A DNA stretch of 46,015 nt from JAAYQA01 sp964510345 (GCA_964510345.1 CAZEBB010000012.1:1-46015); one strand, 5' to 3'; positions 31,851-40,921 are shown, counted from the first letter of the stretch. Numbers and translations: made by a program. The notes: generated by a model not told the origin, from the sequence alone.

Positions 31851-32252
31851 GAAAATTGGGCCAAAACGATTCGTAAAAAATGACATTTGATAAAAATCAT
31901 TAGCTTTTTCGCACAAATATGACTAAAATGACATAAATCAGATTGGTGAATCCGTTGAAATTCAAAGGTTACAAAAGAGTTACAAAATAAAGACGAAATA
32001 ATGACGCAAATATGAAGATATAGACATAAAATAGCGTGACTTCAAGACGTTTCATTGCATACATCACGAAAATCAACGTCTTTGCACACGAAATGATAAA
32101 GAATATTCACATGACAAGAAAGATGGATCATATGACAAACTATACCTAAAATGAAGTAGAAAAAGGGAGTTGAAGTGAATTGTTTAGTCTTATCGCACAA
32201 AGAAAGTTTGGCGTAAATACGCGGTTTCCTACTTTTTGTTTGCCTTTCTACG
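31851..32252. other. AT-rich intergenic region without a gene
   Basis: About 400 nt between the 3D gene promoter and the PBP1A terminator hold no convincing reading frame; a 78-codon minus-strand frame here has no family features. Apart from the WalR-type box at 31968-31984, TGACA occurs four times on the plus strand (31881, 31929, 32112, 32133). A small hairpin GCGT-AAAT-ACGC lies near 32215. The region could hold further regulatory sites or a small RNA, but nothing proves one. Confidence 0.5.
31968..31984 (-). promoter_or_regulatory. WalR-type box
   Basis: Read on the minus strand this is TGTAAC-TCTTT-TGTAAC, a full match to TGTWAH-N5-TGTWAH recognised by WalR/YycF. It lies about 120 nt upstream of the -35 box of the 3D-domain gene, so an additional upstream promoter or long-range activation would be needed. 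Confidence 0.6.
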
Positions 32253-32285
32253 AAAAAGGACACGATGCAAAGGGGCATCGTGTCC
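32253..32285 (-). terminator. Rho-independent terminator of the class A PBP gene
   Basis: GGACACGATGC (32258-32268) and GCATCGTGTCC (32275-32285) form an 11-bp stem with a 6-nt loop. On the minus strand it is followed by TTTTT and lies 7 nt after the stop. Confidence 0.95.
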
Positions 32286-32292
32286 TCTAAAG

Positions 32293-35235
32293 TTAAGGGG
32301 CTTCTGTATCCGCTGGAGCTTCGGGAGCCGGCGCTTCGGTTTGCGGCGGGGCTTCCGTTTCAGGCGGCGGAGCCTCAGTTTGGACGGGTGGTTCAGTTTC
32401 GACGGGCTCAGTGGCTTCCGGTTCTGTCGCCGGAGGTTCTGTCGCGACCGGTCGAGAGTGATTACAGTATGTCGTGGGGACGGTATAAGCCCAGTCATCA
32501 GGTAAGATTCCTTCATTCTCTGACGGTATATAGGGCGTTGGCCGTTTGACAAAGACTCTGGTCGTGACTAAATGGCTAGGGCAGTATTGGTTCGCTAATC
32601 GGTTCGTTGAACGATCTACCTCAGCGTAGACATGTGCATCGCAGTCTTCTACCGGTTCCGTTCCCTTTACAAATTTCATCGTTCGAACTTTCCCTCTGGA
32701 GTCAGCATAACAGGCCGACGTCGGTTTTTTGCCGCTGACCGTACACACTTCTGCTTCCACAATTCCTTCCGGTTCTGAAAACTCCGCCGGGTCTAAATCT
32801 TCGTGTACGGAGCGCATGATCATTCCCCAGAAGCGGACGGCATAGGAAGATACTTCATCAATATAGATATTCGGGTCATCTGAGCCGATCCAAACAGCTC
32901 CCGTATAATAGGGGGTAAAGCCGACAAACCAAGAGTCGATATTGAAGTCGGACGTACCGGACGTACCGGTCTTACCGGCTGTATCGATCCCTTCGATCTT
33001 TGCCGATTGGATGACGCTGGCGTCCGTCAAATCGTGCAATATATCTTTCATAATAAACGCGGTTTGCGGTGATACGACTTCGGTTTGTTCAGGTTGATTG
33101 TCGAGAATGAGTTTGCCTTGTGTATCCTCGATCTTCGTAAAGCTGATCGGTTCGATATAGGTTCCATCATTGGCGATCGCGTTGTATGCGCCGGTCAGTT
33201 CAAGGTTGGTAAAGCCTTTGACCATAGCGCCCAAGCCCATTGAGGCTAAGTTTTCATCGTTGACATCTCCATCCTCGTCGCGTGTGATGAAGTTGTCGTC
33301 ATCGGGGTGCGTCGCATCGATCAGATGCAATTTTTCCAAGTATTGTTTGGATGTAGAGATCCCAACATCTTCAAGCGTTTTTACGGCATTGACATTCATT
33401 GAACCGATGATCGATGTGCGCAAGGTGACGATTCCTTGATAGCGGAAGTCCCAGTTGGTCGGCCAGCGATTGTGATTCTCGTCATAATACGGAACGTCGT
33501 CGATCGGGGAGGCTGCTGTGTATCCATTGTCCAGCGCCGGCAAGTACGTTGCGATCGGCTTCATGGTGGATCCCGGTTGTCTCGGTGATTGCGTTGCCCG
33601 GTTGAGAATGCTCGATCCCGATGAACCGCGACCGCCGCGGATCGCTTTGATCTGTCCTGTCTTTTGGTCCATGATGACCGTGGTCACTTGCGGCTGAATG
33701 ACGCCCACTTCATCGTAGGTGAAATTGTCGGAACGAATTAACAGGTCGTTGTCCTCGTCGATTTCATAGAATGTCTGATTCTCATCCAGGTACGCCTGAG
33801 AGATTGTAAAGGAGCCGTCCTCGTGTTTCGTCAGCGACCCTTCCGTAAGCTCAATGCCGCCGACACGATGCGTCACAAGATTATTTTCATCACTGCGCGT
33901 ATAGACATCGGTGATATCCAATAGGTCGGTGCGGGGGATGATCTTTTCACTCTCGATGGTGATGCCGTTTTCATCTACCGTGTACGAGCCTTCTGAGATA
34001 TAGACGTGCCCGGCTTCCGTGAGGAGATTGTCTTTATGGTAGTAGGCGACGTCTCCATCTTCATCCAATATATTGCCGGCGTCGGAGAGTCTCCATCGGA
34101 TGAAGCCCGGTTCCTGCCAATCGCCGATATCGCCCAACAGCAATTCGGTGAATTCGTCGTATAACTGATCAAGTTTCTGCTGCATTGAAATGTCGATGGT
34201 GGCTGTAATAACGAGCCCGCCATTATATAATTTGTCTGTGGCTTCCTCATACGTATAACCCATTTGATCGACGAGTTCTCGCACGACTTGCTCTTTCACA
34301 AAGTCCGTAAAATAGGAAGAGACTTCATCTGTTTTTCGTTCGGGTGGATCAAGTGCGGTAAACATGTTTTCCGCCTTCGCCGCATCGTGTTCTGCCTGTG
34401 TGATATACCCCTGCTCGAGCATCTTGGAGAGCACATAGAGTCTGCGCTCTTCTTGGTCGGGATTGAACACGGCGATGTATTTTTGGTTATCGATCATGAT
34501 CTCGCCGACGATGCGATCGGTTGCGTCTACATCCGCGGGGGAGATCGATTTGTACAATGCGTTATTTGACGGTGAGTTGACGATTGATGCGAGCGCCGCA
34601 GCTTCTCCAATTGTTAGCTCTTTGGCTGTCTTTGAGAAGTAAATCTGCGAAGCCGCTTCGACTCCGTGGGCTCCTTGACCTAAGAAAATGCGGTTGAGAT
34701 ATGCTTCAAGGATCTTGTCTTTCGGCATTGCCTCGGTCAGTTGTACGGCTAAATAGGCTTCTTTGATCTTGCGCTCAAAGGTTTGTTCATCGGATAAGTA
34801 CAGAAGTTTCGCAAGCTGTTGCGTGATCGTGCTGCCTCCGCGGACGACGCCGCCGGCGCGGAAGTTGTCAATCGCCGATTTGACGATCCCTTGCGGGTCG
34901 ATCCCGATATTGGTGTAAAACCGCTCGTCCTCAACGGAGATAAACGCTTCCTTTAGATATTGAGGCATTTCTGTGATATCGATGATTTTTCGAAATTCCG
35001 CCGTTTGTATCATCTCGAGCGTATTGCCGTCTTTGTCGACAATGATGGAGTTTTCGGTAAGCAGGGAGTTGATATTATCCGTGCTGATCGGTGGCGCCTG
35101 TTGAACGATATTGAGTACCGCAATCCCCAAACTGCCTGCGCCGAGCAATAAGACAATGAGAATCCCTAAAAAGCTCACTTTCAGAACTTTGGAGAGTACA
35201 CTGCCGGGTGATCGCCGTCTATTTTTATGTGCCAT
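32293..35235 (-). CDS. Class A penicillin-binding protein (bifunctional glycosyltransferase/transpeptidase)
   Basis: The 980-residue protein is anchored by one N-terminal helix (about 18-43). A GT51 domain follows with catalytic E102 in VEDERFY, RGGSTITQQL and the EAYLNRIFLGQGAHG region. The transpeptidase has STMK (S556/K559), SMN and KTGTSGTS. An acidic insert of about 130 residues lies between the two. The C-terminus has a cysteine-containing segment (CTVSGKKPTSAC, then CDAH and YCPSH) and a repetitive Thr/Glu/Ala/Pro tail of about 55 residues. It polymerises and cross-links peptidoglycan. GGAGG precedes the ATG, and the gene is divergent from hflX. Confidence 0.93.
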   Translation of the reverse strand: MAHKNRRRSPGSVLSKVLKVSFLGILIVLLLGAGSLGIAVLNIVQQAPPISTDNINSLLTENSIIVDKDGNTLEMIQTAEFRKIIDITEMPQYLKEAFISVEDERFYTNIGIDPQGIVKSAIDNFRAGGVVRGGSTITQQLAKLLYLSDEQTFERKIKEAYLAVQLTEAMPKDKILEAYLNRIFLGQGAHGVEAASQIYFSKTAKELTIGEAAALASIVNSPSNNALYKSISPADVDATDRIVGEIMIDNQKYIAVFNPDQEERRLYVLSKMLEQGYITQAEHDAAKAENMFTALDPPERKTDEVSSYFTDFVKEQVVRELVDQMGYTYEEATDKLYNGGLVITATIDISMQQKLDQLYDEFTELLLGDIGDWQEPGFIRWRLSDAGNILDEDGDVAYYHKDNLLTEAGHVYISEGSYTVDENGITIESEKIIPRTDLLDITDVYTRSDENNLVTHRVGGIELTEGSLTKHEDGSFTISQAYLDENQTFYEIDEDNDLLIRSDNFTYDEVGVIQPQVTTVIMDQKTGQIKAIRGGRGSSGSSILNRATQSPRQPGSTMKPIATYLPALDNGYTAASPIDDVPYYDENHNRWPTNWDFRYQGIVTLRTSIIGSMNVNAVKTLEDVGISTSKQYLEKLHLIDATHPDDDNFITRDEDGDVNDENLASMGLGAMVKGFTNLELTGAYNAIANDGTYIEPISFTKIEDTQGKLILDNQPEQTEVVSPQTAFIMKDILHDLTDASVIQSAKIEGIDTAGKTGTSGTSDFNIDSWFVGFTPYYTGAVWIGSDDPNIYIDEVSSYAVRFWGMIMRSVHEDLDPAEFSEPEGIVEAEVCTVSGKKPTSACYADSRGKVRTMKFVKGTEPVEDCDAHVYAEVDRSTNRLANQYCPSHLVTTRVFVKRPTPYIPSENEGILPDDWAYTVPTTYCNHSRPVATEPPATEPEATEPVETEPPVQTEAPPPETEAPPQTEAPAPEAPADTEAP

Positions 35236-35263
35236 AAGACCTCCTTAGACGTCATATAAAAAT

Positions 35264-35272
35264 ATTATAGCA
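35264..35272 (-). promoter_or_regulatory. Extended -10 promoter of the PBP1A gene
   Basis: On the minus strand TGC-TATAAT (35272-35264) lies 28 nt before the start codon; no -35 box is apparent. On the plus strand a TATAAT near 35312 may serve hflX, also with a poor -35. Confidence 0.55.
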
Positions 35273-35342
35273 CACAGAGAGTCGCTGCGCGTAGCACACC
35301 GAAAGTCATAGTGTATAATAGAAGAAAGTAGGTGAAGAGTGA

Positions 35343-36611
35343 ATGGAAAGAGTGATCGCAGTGGGTGTCCATACGCGCACACACGATCCGTATACAATAG
35401 AAAAGATGGAAGAGTTTACGCAACTAGTCGAAGCGGCCGGCGCCGAAGTTGTGATGATCGTCGAACAGACGGTGCGACAGATCCACCCGTCCGTCGTCCT
35501 CGGAAAAGGCAAAGTGGAGGAGATCAGCTCACTTGTCGAACTCCACGAGATCGATGCCGTTTGTTTTAATGTGGAGCTCACGGGTTCGCAAATCCGCAAT
35601 CTCGAAAAGGAGCTCTCGTGTAAAGTGATTGACCGCACGAATGTCATTTTGGATATTTTTGCTCAACGCGCAACGGAGCGAGAGGGAAAATTACAGGTGA
35701 AGCTGGCGCAATTAAGCTATCGCTTGCCCAGACTCGTCGGATTTCGGTCTTATTTGTCACGCACGGGAGGCGGGATCGGTACGCGCGGACCGGGGGAACA
35801 GCAATTAGATACCGACCGCCGACATATTGAAAGAGAAATGCAACAGATAAAGAACGCGCTCGCGACGACAGAAAAGACGCGGCGAATCAAGAGTGGGAGA
35901 CGGAAACGATCCGACACGCCGATCGTCGCGCTGCTTGGATACACCAATGCAGGCAAGTCGACGGTGATGAACGGACTCCTCTCTTTGGGAAGTTCCAGCG
36001 CTGAAAAATTGGTATCGGCAAAAAATCAACTGTTCGAAACACTCAATACCGCACACCGTAGAGCCACTTTGCCAAATGGAGCTGACTATATCCTGATGGA
36101 TACCGTGGGCTTCGTCAGCGACCTACCCACAGAATTTATCGCAGCATTTCAATCGACTTTAGAAGAAGTGATGAATGCCGATTTGATTGTACACGTGATT
36201 GACGGCTCCAGCGAGACCTTGGAAATCCAGATCCGCACCACATTAGAAATGCTCAAGCAATTGGAGGCTCTGCACATTCCGAGGCTCACACTGATTAATA
36301 AGATCGACCGGATTGTAGGGGATACTTCGATTGCCGAAGATCGATTGCCGAACAAGATGTGGGTGAGTGCCAGAGATCCCCTCGACATTGAAAGGATCGC
36401 CTCTCAAATCGAAAACCATCTATTTCCGGATGGACCCTTTCATTGGATGATCCCGTTTTCAGCTGAAGCGGATTATCGAAGGGCTTTTTCAGAATTGCGA
36501 CCCCGATCGATGGAATATACAGAAGAGGGCACAACTTTTCGCGCGTTTCTCTCGCGCTCGGCAGAGGAAAAGCTCAAGCGTTGGCTTGAGGAACGAGGGC
36601 TGACACCATGA
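35343..36611 (+). CDS. hflX: Ribosome-associated GTPase HflX
   Basis: The 422-residue GTPase splits and rescues stalled 70S ribosomes, especially in heat stress. The N-terminal domain has HPSVVLGKGKVEEI and the conserved linker TGGGIGTRGPGEQQLDTDRR. The G domain follows with G1 GYTNAGKST, G3 DTVGF and G4 NKID, then a short C-terminal domain. AGGTGAAGAG precedes the ATG. Its stop overlaps the start of the next gene (ATGA), making it the first gene of a long plus-strand unit. Confidence 0.95.
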   Translation: MERVIAVGVHTRTHDPYTIEKMEEFTQLVEAAGAEVVMIVEQTVRQIHPSVVLGKGKVEEISSLVELHEIDAVCFNVELTGSQIRNLEKELSCKVIDRTNVILDIFAQRATEREGKLQVKLAQLSYRLPRLVGFRSYLSRTGGGIGTRGPGEQQLDTDRRHIEREMQQIKNALATTEKTRRIKSGRRKRSDTPIVALLGYTNAGKSTVMNGLLSLGSSSAEKLVSAKNQLFETLNTAHRRATLPNGADYILMDTVGFVSDLPTEFIAAFQSTLEEVMNADLIVHVIDGSSETLEIQIRTTLEMLKQLEALHIPRLTLINKIDRIVGDTSIAEDRLPNKMWVSARDPLDIERIASQIENHLFPDGPFHWMIPFSAEADYRRAFSELRPRSMEYTEEGTTFRAFLSRSAEEKLKRWLEERGLTP

Positions 36612-37261
36612 CCGGATATCGAACGGTGCAGGAATACGGCGAGGCGGAGTTTGAAGTCTCTAAATCCCGTTTTATTGGAAGCGCAAAGCGCGTATACGAT
36701 GAAGATGACATCACGAGTTTTCTTGAAGAGGTCCGCCACAAATATCCACAGGCTCGGCACTACTGCAGTGCATGGGTCTTGGGAGAACAGGGACTCCAAA
36801 AGCGCTATGACGACAATAAGGAACCGCAAGGTACAGCCGGCATGCCAATCCTGCGCGTCTTAGAAACGCGTGAATTGACGAATATTTGTATCGTCGTCAC
36901 TCGGTATTTTGGGGGGGTGCTTTTAGGAACCGGCGGACTCACGCGAGCGTATAGTCGAGCGGCGAAGATCGCCGTCGACGCAGCGGGTATCGTATGGCGT
37001 CGGCCGATGTGCCATTTAGAGATTCACTTGGGGTATTCCGAATGGGGTGCGATCGAAAACCGACTTGCACAACATGAAATCGAAATCACCGATATTGAGT
37101 ATTCGGATGTCGTCGTCGTCCGCATCGCCGTGGAAGAAACGGAAAAAGACTTATGGACGCAACGCATCAATGACAGTACCAACGCGAAGGCATTGATCCG
37201 TGAGTTGGGTATAGTATGGAGAGAAAAATTGTTAGAGATAGAGGAGAATGAGAATGAATAA
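36608..37261 (+). CDS. yigZ: IMPACT/YigZ family protein
   Basis: The 217-residue protein has the UPF0029 (IMPACT) N-terminal domain with SKSRFIGSA, HYCSAWVLG, DDNKEPQGTAGMP and TRYFGGVLLGTGGLTRAY, followed by a DUF1949-like ferredoxin-fold C-terminus. In eukaryotes IMPACT proteins modulate Gcn2 in translation; the bacterial role is not settled. It is coupled to hflX by an ATGA overlap. Confidence 0.92.
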   Translation: MTGYRTVQEYGEAEFEVSKSRFIGSAKRVYDEDDITSFLEEVRHKYPQARHYCSAWVLGEQGLQKRYDDNKEPQGTAGMPILRVLETRELTNICIVVTRYFGGVLLGTGGLTRAYSRAAKIAVDAAGIVWRRPMCHLEIHLGYSEWGAIENRLAQHEIEITDIEYSDVVVVRIAVEETEKDLWTQRINDSTNAKALIRELGIVWREKLLEIEENENE

Positions 37262-37655
37262 AGAAGAAATGCTGACATTAAGGAACTGGGCCATCGTCGG
37301 CGCCACCGCAAAACCGGATCGATTTGGCTATAAAATCTGGAAGCAGATGCAGGAAAAAGGCTATACCGTGTACGGCGTGAATCCAAATTACGATGAGATC
37401 GAAGGCATTAAAGTCTATGATAGCCTTTCAGCGATTGGTCAGCCGGTCGATGCGATCGACATGGTGATCGGGCGAAAACACGTGCCCGGAATTCTGGAAG
37501 AGGCGAAGAAATTGGGCATCATGAATATCTTTTTTCAACCCGGAAGCTACGATAAAGACGTCGTTCAGCTCGCCGAAGACATGGGATTTCAAATCATTGT
37601 CGACGACTGTATTTACCGTTCGCTGAATGAAGCGGATTACGAGATTCGTTCCTAG
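37254..37655 (+). CDS. CoA-binding domain protein
   Basis: The 133-residue Rossmann-fold protein consists of a single CoA_binding_2 domain: WAIVGATAKPDRFGYKIWKQM, then YGVNPNYDEIEG, VDMVIGRKHVP-type strand and FFQPGSYDKDV. It resembles the YccU family, for which CoA binding is known structurally but the role is not. ATG 37254 is preferred to 37248 because GAGGAG (37241-37246) then has proper spacing; it overlaps the yigZ stop. Confidence 0.9.
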   Translation: MNKEEMLTLRNWAIVGATAKPDRFGYKIWKQMQEKGYTVYGVNPNYDEIEGIKVYDSLSAIGQPVDAIDMVIGRKHVPGILEEAKKLGIMNIFFQPGSYDKDVVQLAEDMGFQIIVDDCIYRSLNEADYEIRS

Positions 37656-37664
37656 GAGGCTTAT

Positions 37665-38399
37665 ATGGCAGGGCATTCAAAATGGAAGACGATCAAGAAT
37701 CGCAAAGGAAAAGAGGATGCAAAACGCGGGAAAGTATTTACGAAGATTGCCCGCATGATTATGGTTGCTACGAAAGAAGGCGGCGCAGACCCGGCGTATA
37801 ACGCGGCATTACAATCGGCGATCGATAAAGCGAAAGCCGAGAATATGCCGAATGATAATATCGAACGCGCCATTAAAAAGGGATCTGGAGAAGGCTCCGA
37901 CACACAGTTTGAAGAGATCTGGTATGAGGGCTATGGCCCCGAAGGGGTCGCCGTCATCGTTCAGACATTGACCGATAACCGCAATCGCACGGCGCCGGAT
38001 GTGCGCCATGCATTTGATAAATTCGGCGGAAACTTGGGGCAGACGGGCTCCGTCTCTTTTCTTTTTGAGCGAAAAGGGGTGATGGTTGTCGACGGTGAGG
38101 GAAAAGACGAAGATGAATTCTTACTCACCGCCATAGACGCCGGTGCCGAAGATGTCATCGTTCAGGATGGATTCTTTGAGATCCGTACCGCCAGCGAAGA
38201 TTTCGCGGAAGTCAAACGGAATCTTTCCGAAGTCGTCGACTCTTTTGAGAGTCTTGACCTCAGCTATATTCCCATCAATCTCGTGAAATTGACAGACGAA
38301 CAGAGCATTAAGAACATGGAACGCCTGATCGATGCACTCGAAGAGAATGACGACGTGCAGGAGGTCTACCATAACTGGGATGAACCGGAGGACGAATAA
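37665..38399 (+). CDS. yebC: YebC/PmpR-family protein
   Basis: The 244-residue protein starts MAGHSKWKTIKNRKGK and has the FTKIARMI, GGADPAYNAALQ and GYGPEGVAVIV stretches of the YebC family. Members were described as transcriptional regulators and more recently as ribosome-associated factors that help translation of proline-rich stretches. AGGAGG precedes the ATG. The PBP1A tail in this window is such a proline-rich target in principle, but that link is inference only. Confidence 0.95.
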   Translation: MAGHSKWKTIKNRKGKEDAKRGKVFTKIARMIMVATKEGGADPAYNAALQSAIDKAKAENMPNDNIERAIKKGSGEGSDTQFEEIWYEGYGPEGVAVIVQTLTDNRNRTAPDVRHAFDKFGGNLGQTGSVSFLFERKGVMVVDGEGKDEDEFLLTAIDAGAEDVIVQDGFFEIRTASEDFAEVKRNLSEVVDSFESLDLSYIPINLVKLTDEQSIKNMERLIDALEENDDVQEVYHNWDEPEDE

Positions 38400-39108
38400 T
38401 CGAAGAGGGCGCGTGATCGGCGCTCTCTTTGGCATAGGATTTGTTTTTTTAGCGCTCTTTGTCAGTCTATGGATCAGCTTCTCGGATCTCGGGTTTTACC
38501 GTGACTTTCGCGAGGAGATGAACGACTATCACTATATCGGAAAAGATGCAGAAGAGTTGGAAGTGATCACAAAAGACCTGATTCGCTTTGTTCAGATCGG
38601 CGGGGAGGAGAGGATCACACGGCACTTTAATGAACGCGAAGTCGCACATATGCGCGATGTACGCATCCTCTTTATCATTTCCGAGTGGATCATGGGGATC
38701 AGTGCCATCGTTTGTATTATGACGCTGATCCATGTCGTTCAAAAGAAAAAAACCGGTGGGTTTATCGCCGGTGCGTTGTGGGCGATCGTTCTCATGCTGC
38801 TCGTCTTCGGCTTGTTCGGCGTCTGGATGGTGTTCTCATTTGATACCGCATTTCTTCGATTCCACGAGATATTCTTCAATAATGACCTTTGGATTCTGGA
38901 TCCAAAGACCGACATGATGATCCGCATGCTGCCGCAAGAACTCTTCACAAGGCTGTTCGTACGCACGCTCGTCGGATTTGCGATGAGCACAGGACTATTC
39001 ACCCTACTATTACTCATTCTAAGGAGGACAAATGGATATCCATCGAATGATCGATCACACGCTTCTGAAACCGGAAGCAACCGTAGAACAAATCGAATTA
39101 CTATGTAA
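38380..39108 (+). CDS. DUF1461 (TIGR01906-type) integral membrane protein
   Basis: The 242-residue protein has membrane segments at about 12-31, 108-126, 132-157 and 208-230 and an extracytoplasmic loop with RHFNEREVAHMRDV, the strongest motif of the family. Function is unknown. The start is uncertain: ATG 38380 overlaps yebC by 20 nt and has no ideal ribosome site; GTG 38413 behind GAGGG is an alternative. The reading frame continues 77 nt into deoC, giving a basic, hydrophilic C-terminal tail. Confidence 0.8.
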   Translation: MNRRTNNRRGRVIGALFGIGFVFLALFVSLWISFSDLGFYRDFREEMNDYHYIGKDAEELEVITKDLIRFVQIGGEERITRHFNEREVAHMRDVRILFIISEWIMGISAIVCIMTLIHVVQKKKTGGFIAGALWAIVLMLLVFGLFGVWMVFSFDTAFLRFHEIFFNNDLWILDPKTDMMIRMLPQELFTRLFVRTLVGFAMSTGLFTLLLLILRRTNGYPSNDRSHASETGSNRRTNRITM

Positions 39109-39682
39109 AGAAGCCGTCGAGTATCAGTTTAAGTCAGTTTGTATTCCACCGCGCTATATCGAAACCGCACAAGCGATCATCGAAGGAAGTTCGACCGTAG
39201 TTTGTACGGTCATCGGATTTCCGCTCGGCTATCAAACGTCAGAAGTCAAAGCTTTCGAAGCAAAAGATGCGGTCAATAGAGGAGCTGCAGAGATCGATAT
39301 GGTGATTGCGATCGGGGCACTGAAAGATAAGGAATTTGACTATGTTCAAAAAGACATTCAGGCGGTCCGCGATGCGATCGGCCCGGAGATCGTGCTGAAG
39401 GTCATCCTGGAGACCTGCCTACTGACCGATGAAGAAATCATCAAAGCCTGTGAACGGGCTATCCAGGCTGATTGTGACTTCGTCAAAACATCGACCGGAT
39501 TTTCTACCGGCGGAGCCACGGTAGAGGCCGTTTCACTGATGAAGAAAACCGTTGGAGACCGTGCCGGCGTGAAGGCTTCGGGAGGAGTACGAGATCGCGC
39601 CTCCGCCGAGAAAATGATAGAGGCCGGTGCGACTCGTTTAGGGACATCCAGCGGAACCAAGATTATCGAGGCTTCAGAATGA
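39032..39682 (+). CDS. deoC: Deoxyribose-phosphate aldolase
   Basis: The 216-residue class I aldolase cleaves 2-deoxyribose 5-phosphate to glyceraldehyde 3-phosphate and acetaldehyde. Seen: MIDHTLLKPEAT near the start, VCTVIGFPLG, EIDMVIAIG, LKVILETCLL, the Schiff-base lysine in DFVKTSTGF, and GVKASGGVRD. AAGGAGG before ATG 39032 makes the start secure even though it lies within the previous frame. Other deoxynucleoside genes are not near. It overlaps lgt by 4 nt. Confidence 0.96.
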   Translation: MDIHRMIDHTLLKPEATVEQIELLCKEAVEYQFKSVCIPPRYIETAQAIIEGSSTVVCTVIGFPLGYQTSEVKAFEAKDAVNRGAAEIDMVIAIGALKDKEFDYVQKDIQAVRDAIGPEIVLKVILETCLLTDEEIIKACERAIQADCDFVKTSTGFSTGGATVEAVSLMKKTVGDRAGVKASGGVRDRASAEKMIEAGATRLGTSSGTKIIEASE

Positions 39683-40482
39683 TTGCGATGATCACCCCAC
39701 CGGTGAGCCGTGTCGCCTTTTCCCTCTTCGGGATCGACGTCATGTGGTACGGGATCCTCATCGCGATGGGGATCTTTCTTGGGACCACTCTCGGGGCAAA
39801 AGAAGCGAAGCGATACGGACTCACCGAAGACGACTTCACCTCGATGATGCTATGGGCGATCCCAATGGCAATCGTCGGGGCACGTCTATACTATGTTATT
39901 TTTAGCTGGCAGACATACGCTCAAAACCCGATGCAGATTTTTAACATCAGAGGGGGCGGACTCGCCATCCACGGTGGTATCATCGCAGGAATTGTAACCG
40001 CTTACGTCTTTGCCAAAAAGAAGAAACTCCCCTTTTTGACACTTGTCGATTCAGCGATGCCGGGTTTGGCATTAGGCCAAGCCATTGGACGCTGGGGGAA
40101 TTTTTTCAATCAGGAAGCGTATGGTGGGCCGACCGATTTGCCCTGGGGGATGTGGATTAATGGCACAACGGTGCATCCAACATTTCTCTATGAGTCTATG
40201 GGAACACTGTTGTTATGCGGATTTCTCCTATGGTACGGGCGTACAAAGCGAAAAAAAGCAGGAGAGGTACTCTTCTGCTACATGATCGGATATGGAGCCC
40301 TCCGATTTTTCATTGAAGGACTGCGTACCGATAGTCTATACTTTATGGGACTTCGCGTGGCACAGCTGGTGAGTTTAGCTGCTGTTATTGCCGGCATCAT
40401 CGGTTTTGTCATTTGGAAGAATCGAAAGGAGGACGTTCAAATTGGATCCCGACAAAAAGGCAAAAAGAATTCAAGAGCTTGA
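39679..40482 (+). CDS. lgt: Prolipoprotein diacylglyceryl transferase
   Basis: The 267-residue membrane enzyme attaches diacylglycerol to the lipobox cysteine of prolipoproteins such as MetQ in this window. It has about seven membrane helices, the WYGILIAMG start, RGGGLAIHGGI, the Lgt signature GRWGNFFNQEAYGG and HPTFLYES. The ATG overlaps the deoC stop; ATG 39688 is an alternative start. The last 41 nt overlap msrB. Confidence 0.95.
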   Translation: MIAMITPPVSRVAFSLFGIDVMWYGILIAMGIFLGTTLGAKEAKRYGLTEDDFTSMMLWAIPMAIVGARLYYVIFSWQTYAQNPMQIFNIRGGGLAIHGGIIAGIVTAYVFAKKKKLPFLTLVDSAMPGLALGQAIGRWGNFFNQEAYGGPTDLPWGMWINGTTVHPTFLYESMGTLLLCGFLLWYGRTKRKKAGEVLFCYMIGYGALRFFIEGLRTDSLYFMGLRVAQLVSLAAVIAGIIGFVIWKNRKEDVQIGSRQKGKKNSRA

Positions 40483-40876
40483 TGAGCTTTCCTATCGAGT
40501 CACACAACAAAACGGAACGGAAATTCCCTTTACCCATCCGTATAATCACGTGGACGAGGAGGGAATTTATGTGGATATCGTCTCCGGAGAACCCTTGTTC
40601 TCGACCGTAGATCAATACGATGCCGGTTGCGGTTGGCCAAGTTTTACCCGACCCATTCAAACATTAAAAGAGATTGAAGACCGTTCACACGGGATGCATC
40701 GTATCGAAGTTCGGAGTGAAGTTGCCAATTCCCACTTGGGACATGTGTTTCCCGACGGACCGCGCAATACGGGAGGGCTCCGATACTGTATCAACGGAGC
40801 GGCACTGCGCTTTGTACCCAAAGACCAACTGGAATCTGAGGGATTGGGTGAGTGGTTGGCTCTGTTTACCGAATAA
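40442..40876 (+). CDS. msrB: Peptide-methionine (R)-S-oxide reductase
   Basis: The 144-residue enzyme reduces methionine R-sulfoxide in proteins. Seen: the GCGWPSFTRPI segment, SHLGHVFPDGP and the catalytic C116 in RYCINGAALRF (most relatives have INSAAL). The zinc-binding CxxC pairs of one MsrB subtype are absent. I chose TTG 40442 because AAAGGAGG lies 8 nt upstream; this places the start inside lgt. It is the last gene before a shared terminator. Confidence 0.94.
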   Translation: MDPDKKAKRIQELDELSYRVTQQNGTEIPFTHPYNHVDEEGIYVDIVSGEPLFSTVDQYDAGCGWPSFTRPIQTLKEIEDRSHGMHRIEVRSEVANSHLGHVFPDGPRNTGGLRYCINGAALRFVPKDQLESEGLGEWLALFTE

Positions 40877-40879
40877 TTG

Positions 40880-40921
40880 AAAAAGCCGGGAATGCAGATG
40901 CATTACCCGGTTTCTTTTTTT
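40880..40921. terminator. Bidirectional terminator between msrB and the kinase gene
   Basis: CCGGGAATGC and GCATTACCCGG form a stem with one bulge and a short loop, flanked by A and T runs, so it can act on both strands. The stop codon of the minus-strand histidine kinase (40903-40905) is inside the stem. Confidence 0.88.

Noticed and set aside
31881..32137. Four TGACA words as a CRISPR-like or iteron array
   Set aside because: Spacings (48, 183 and 21 nt) are irregular and the flanks differ, so no array or origin is supported.
32042..32278. A 78-codon minus-strand frame in the AT-rich spacer
   Set aside because: It has no ribosome site, begins across the PBP1A terminator and has irregular composition.
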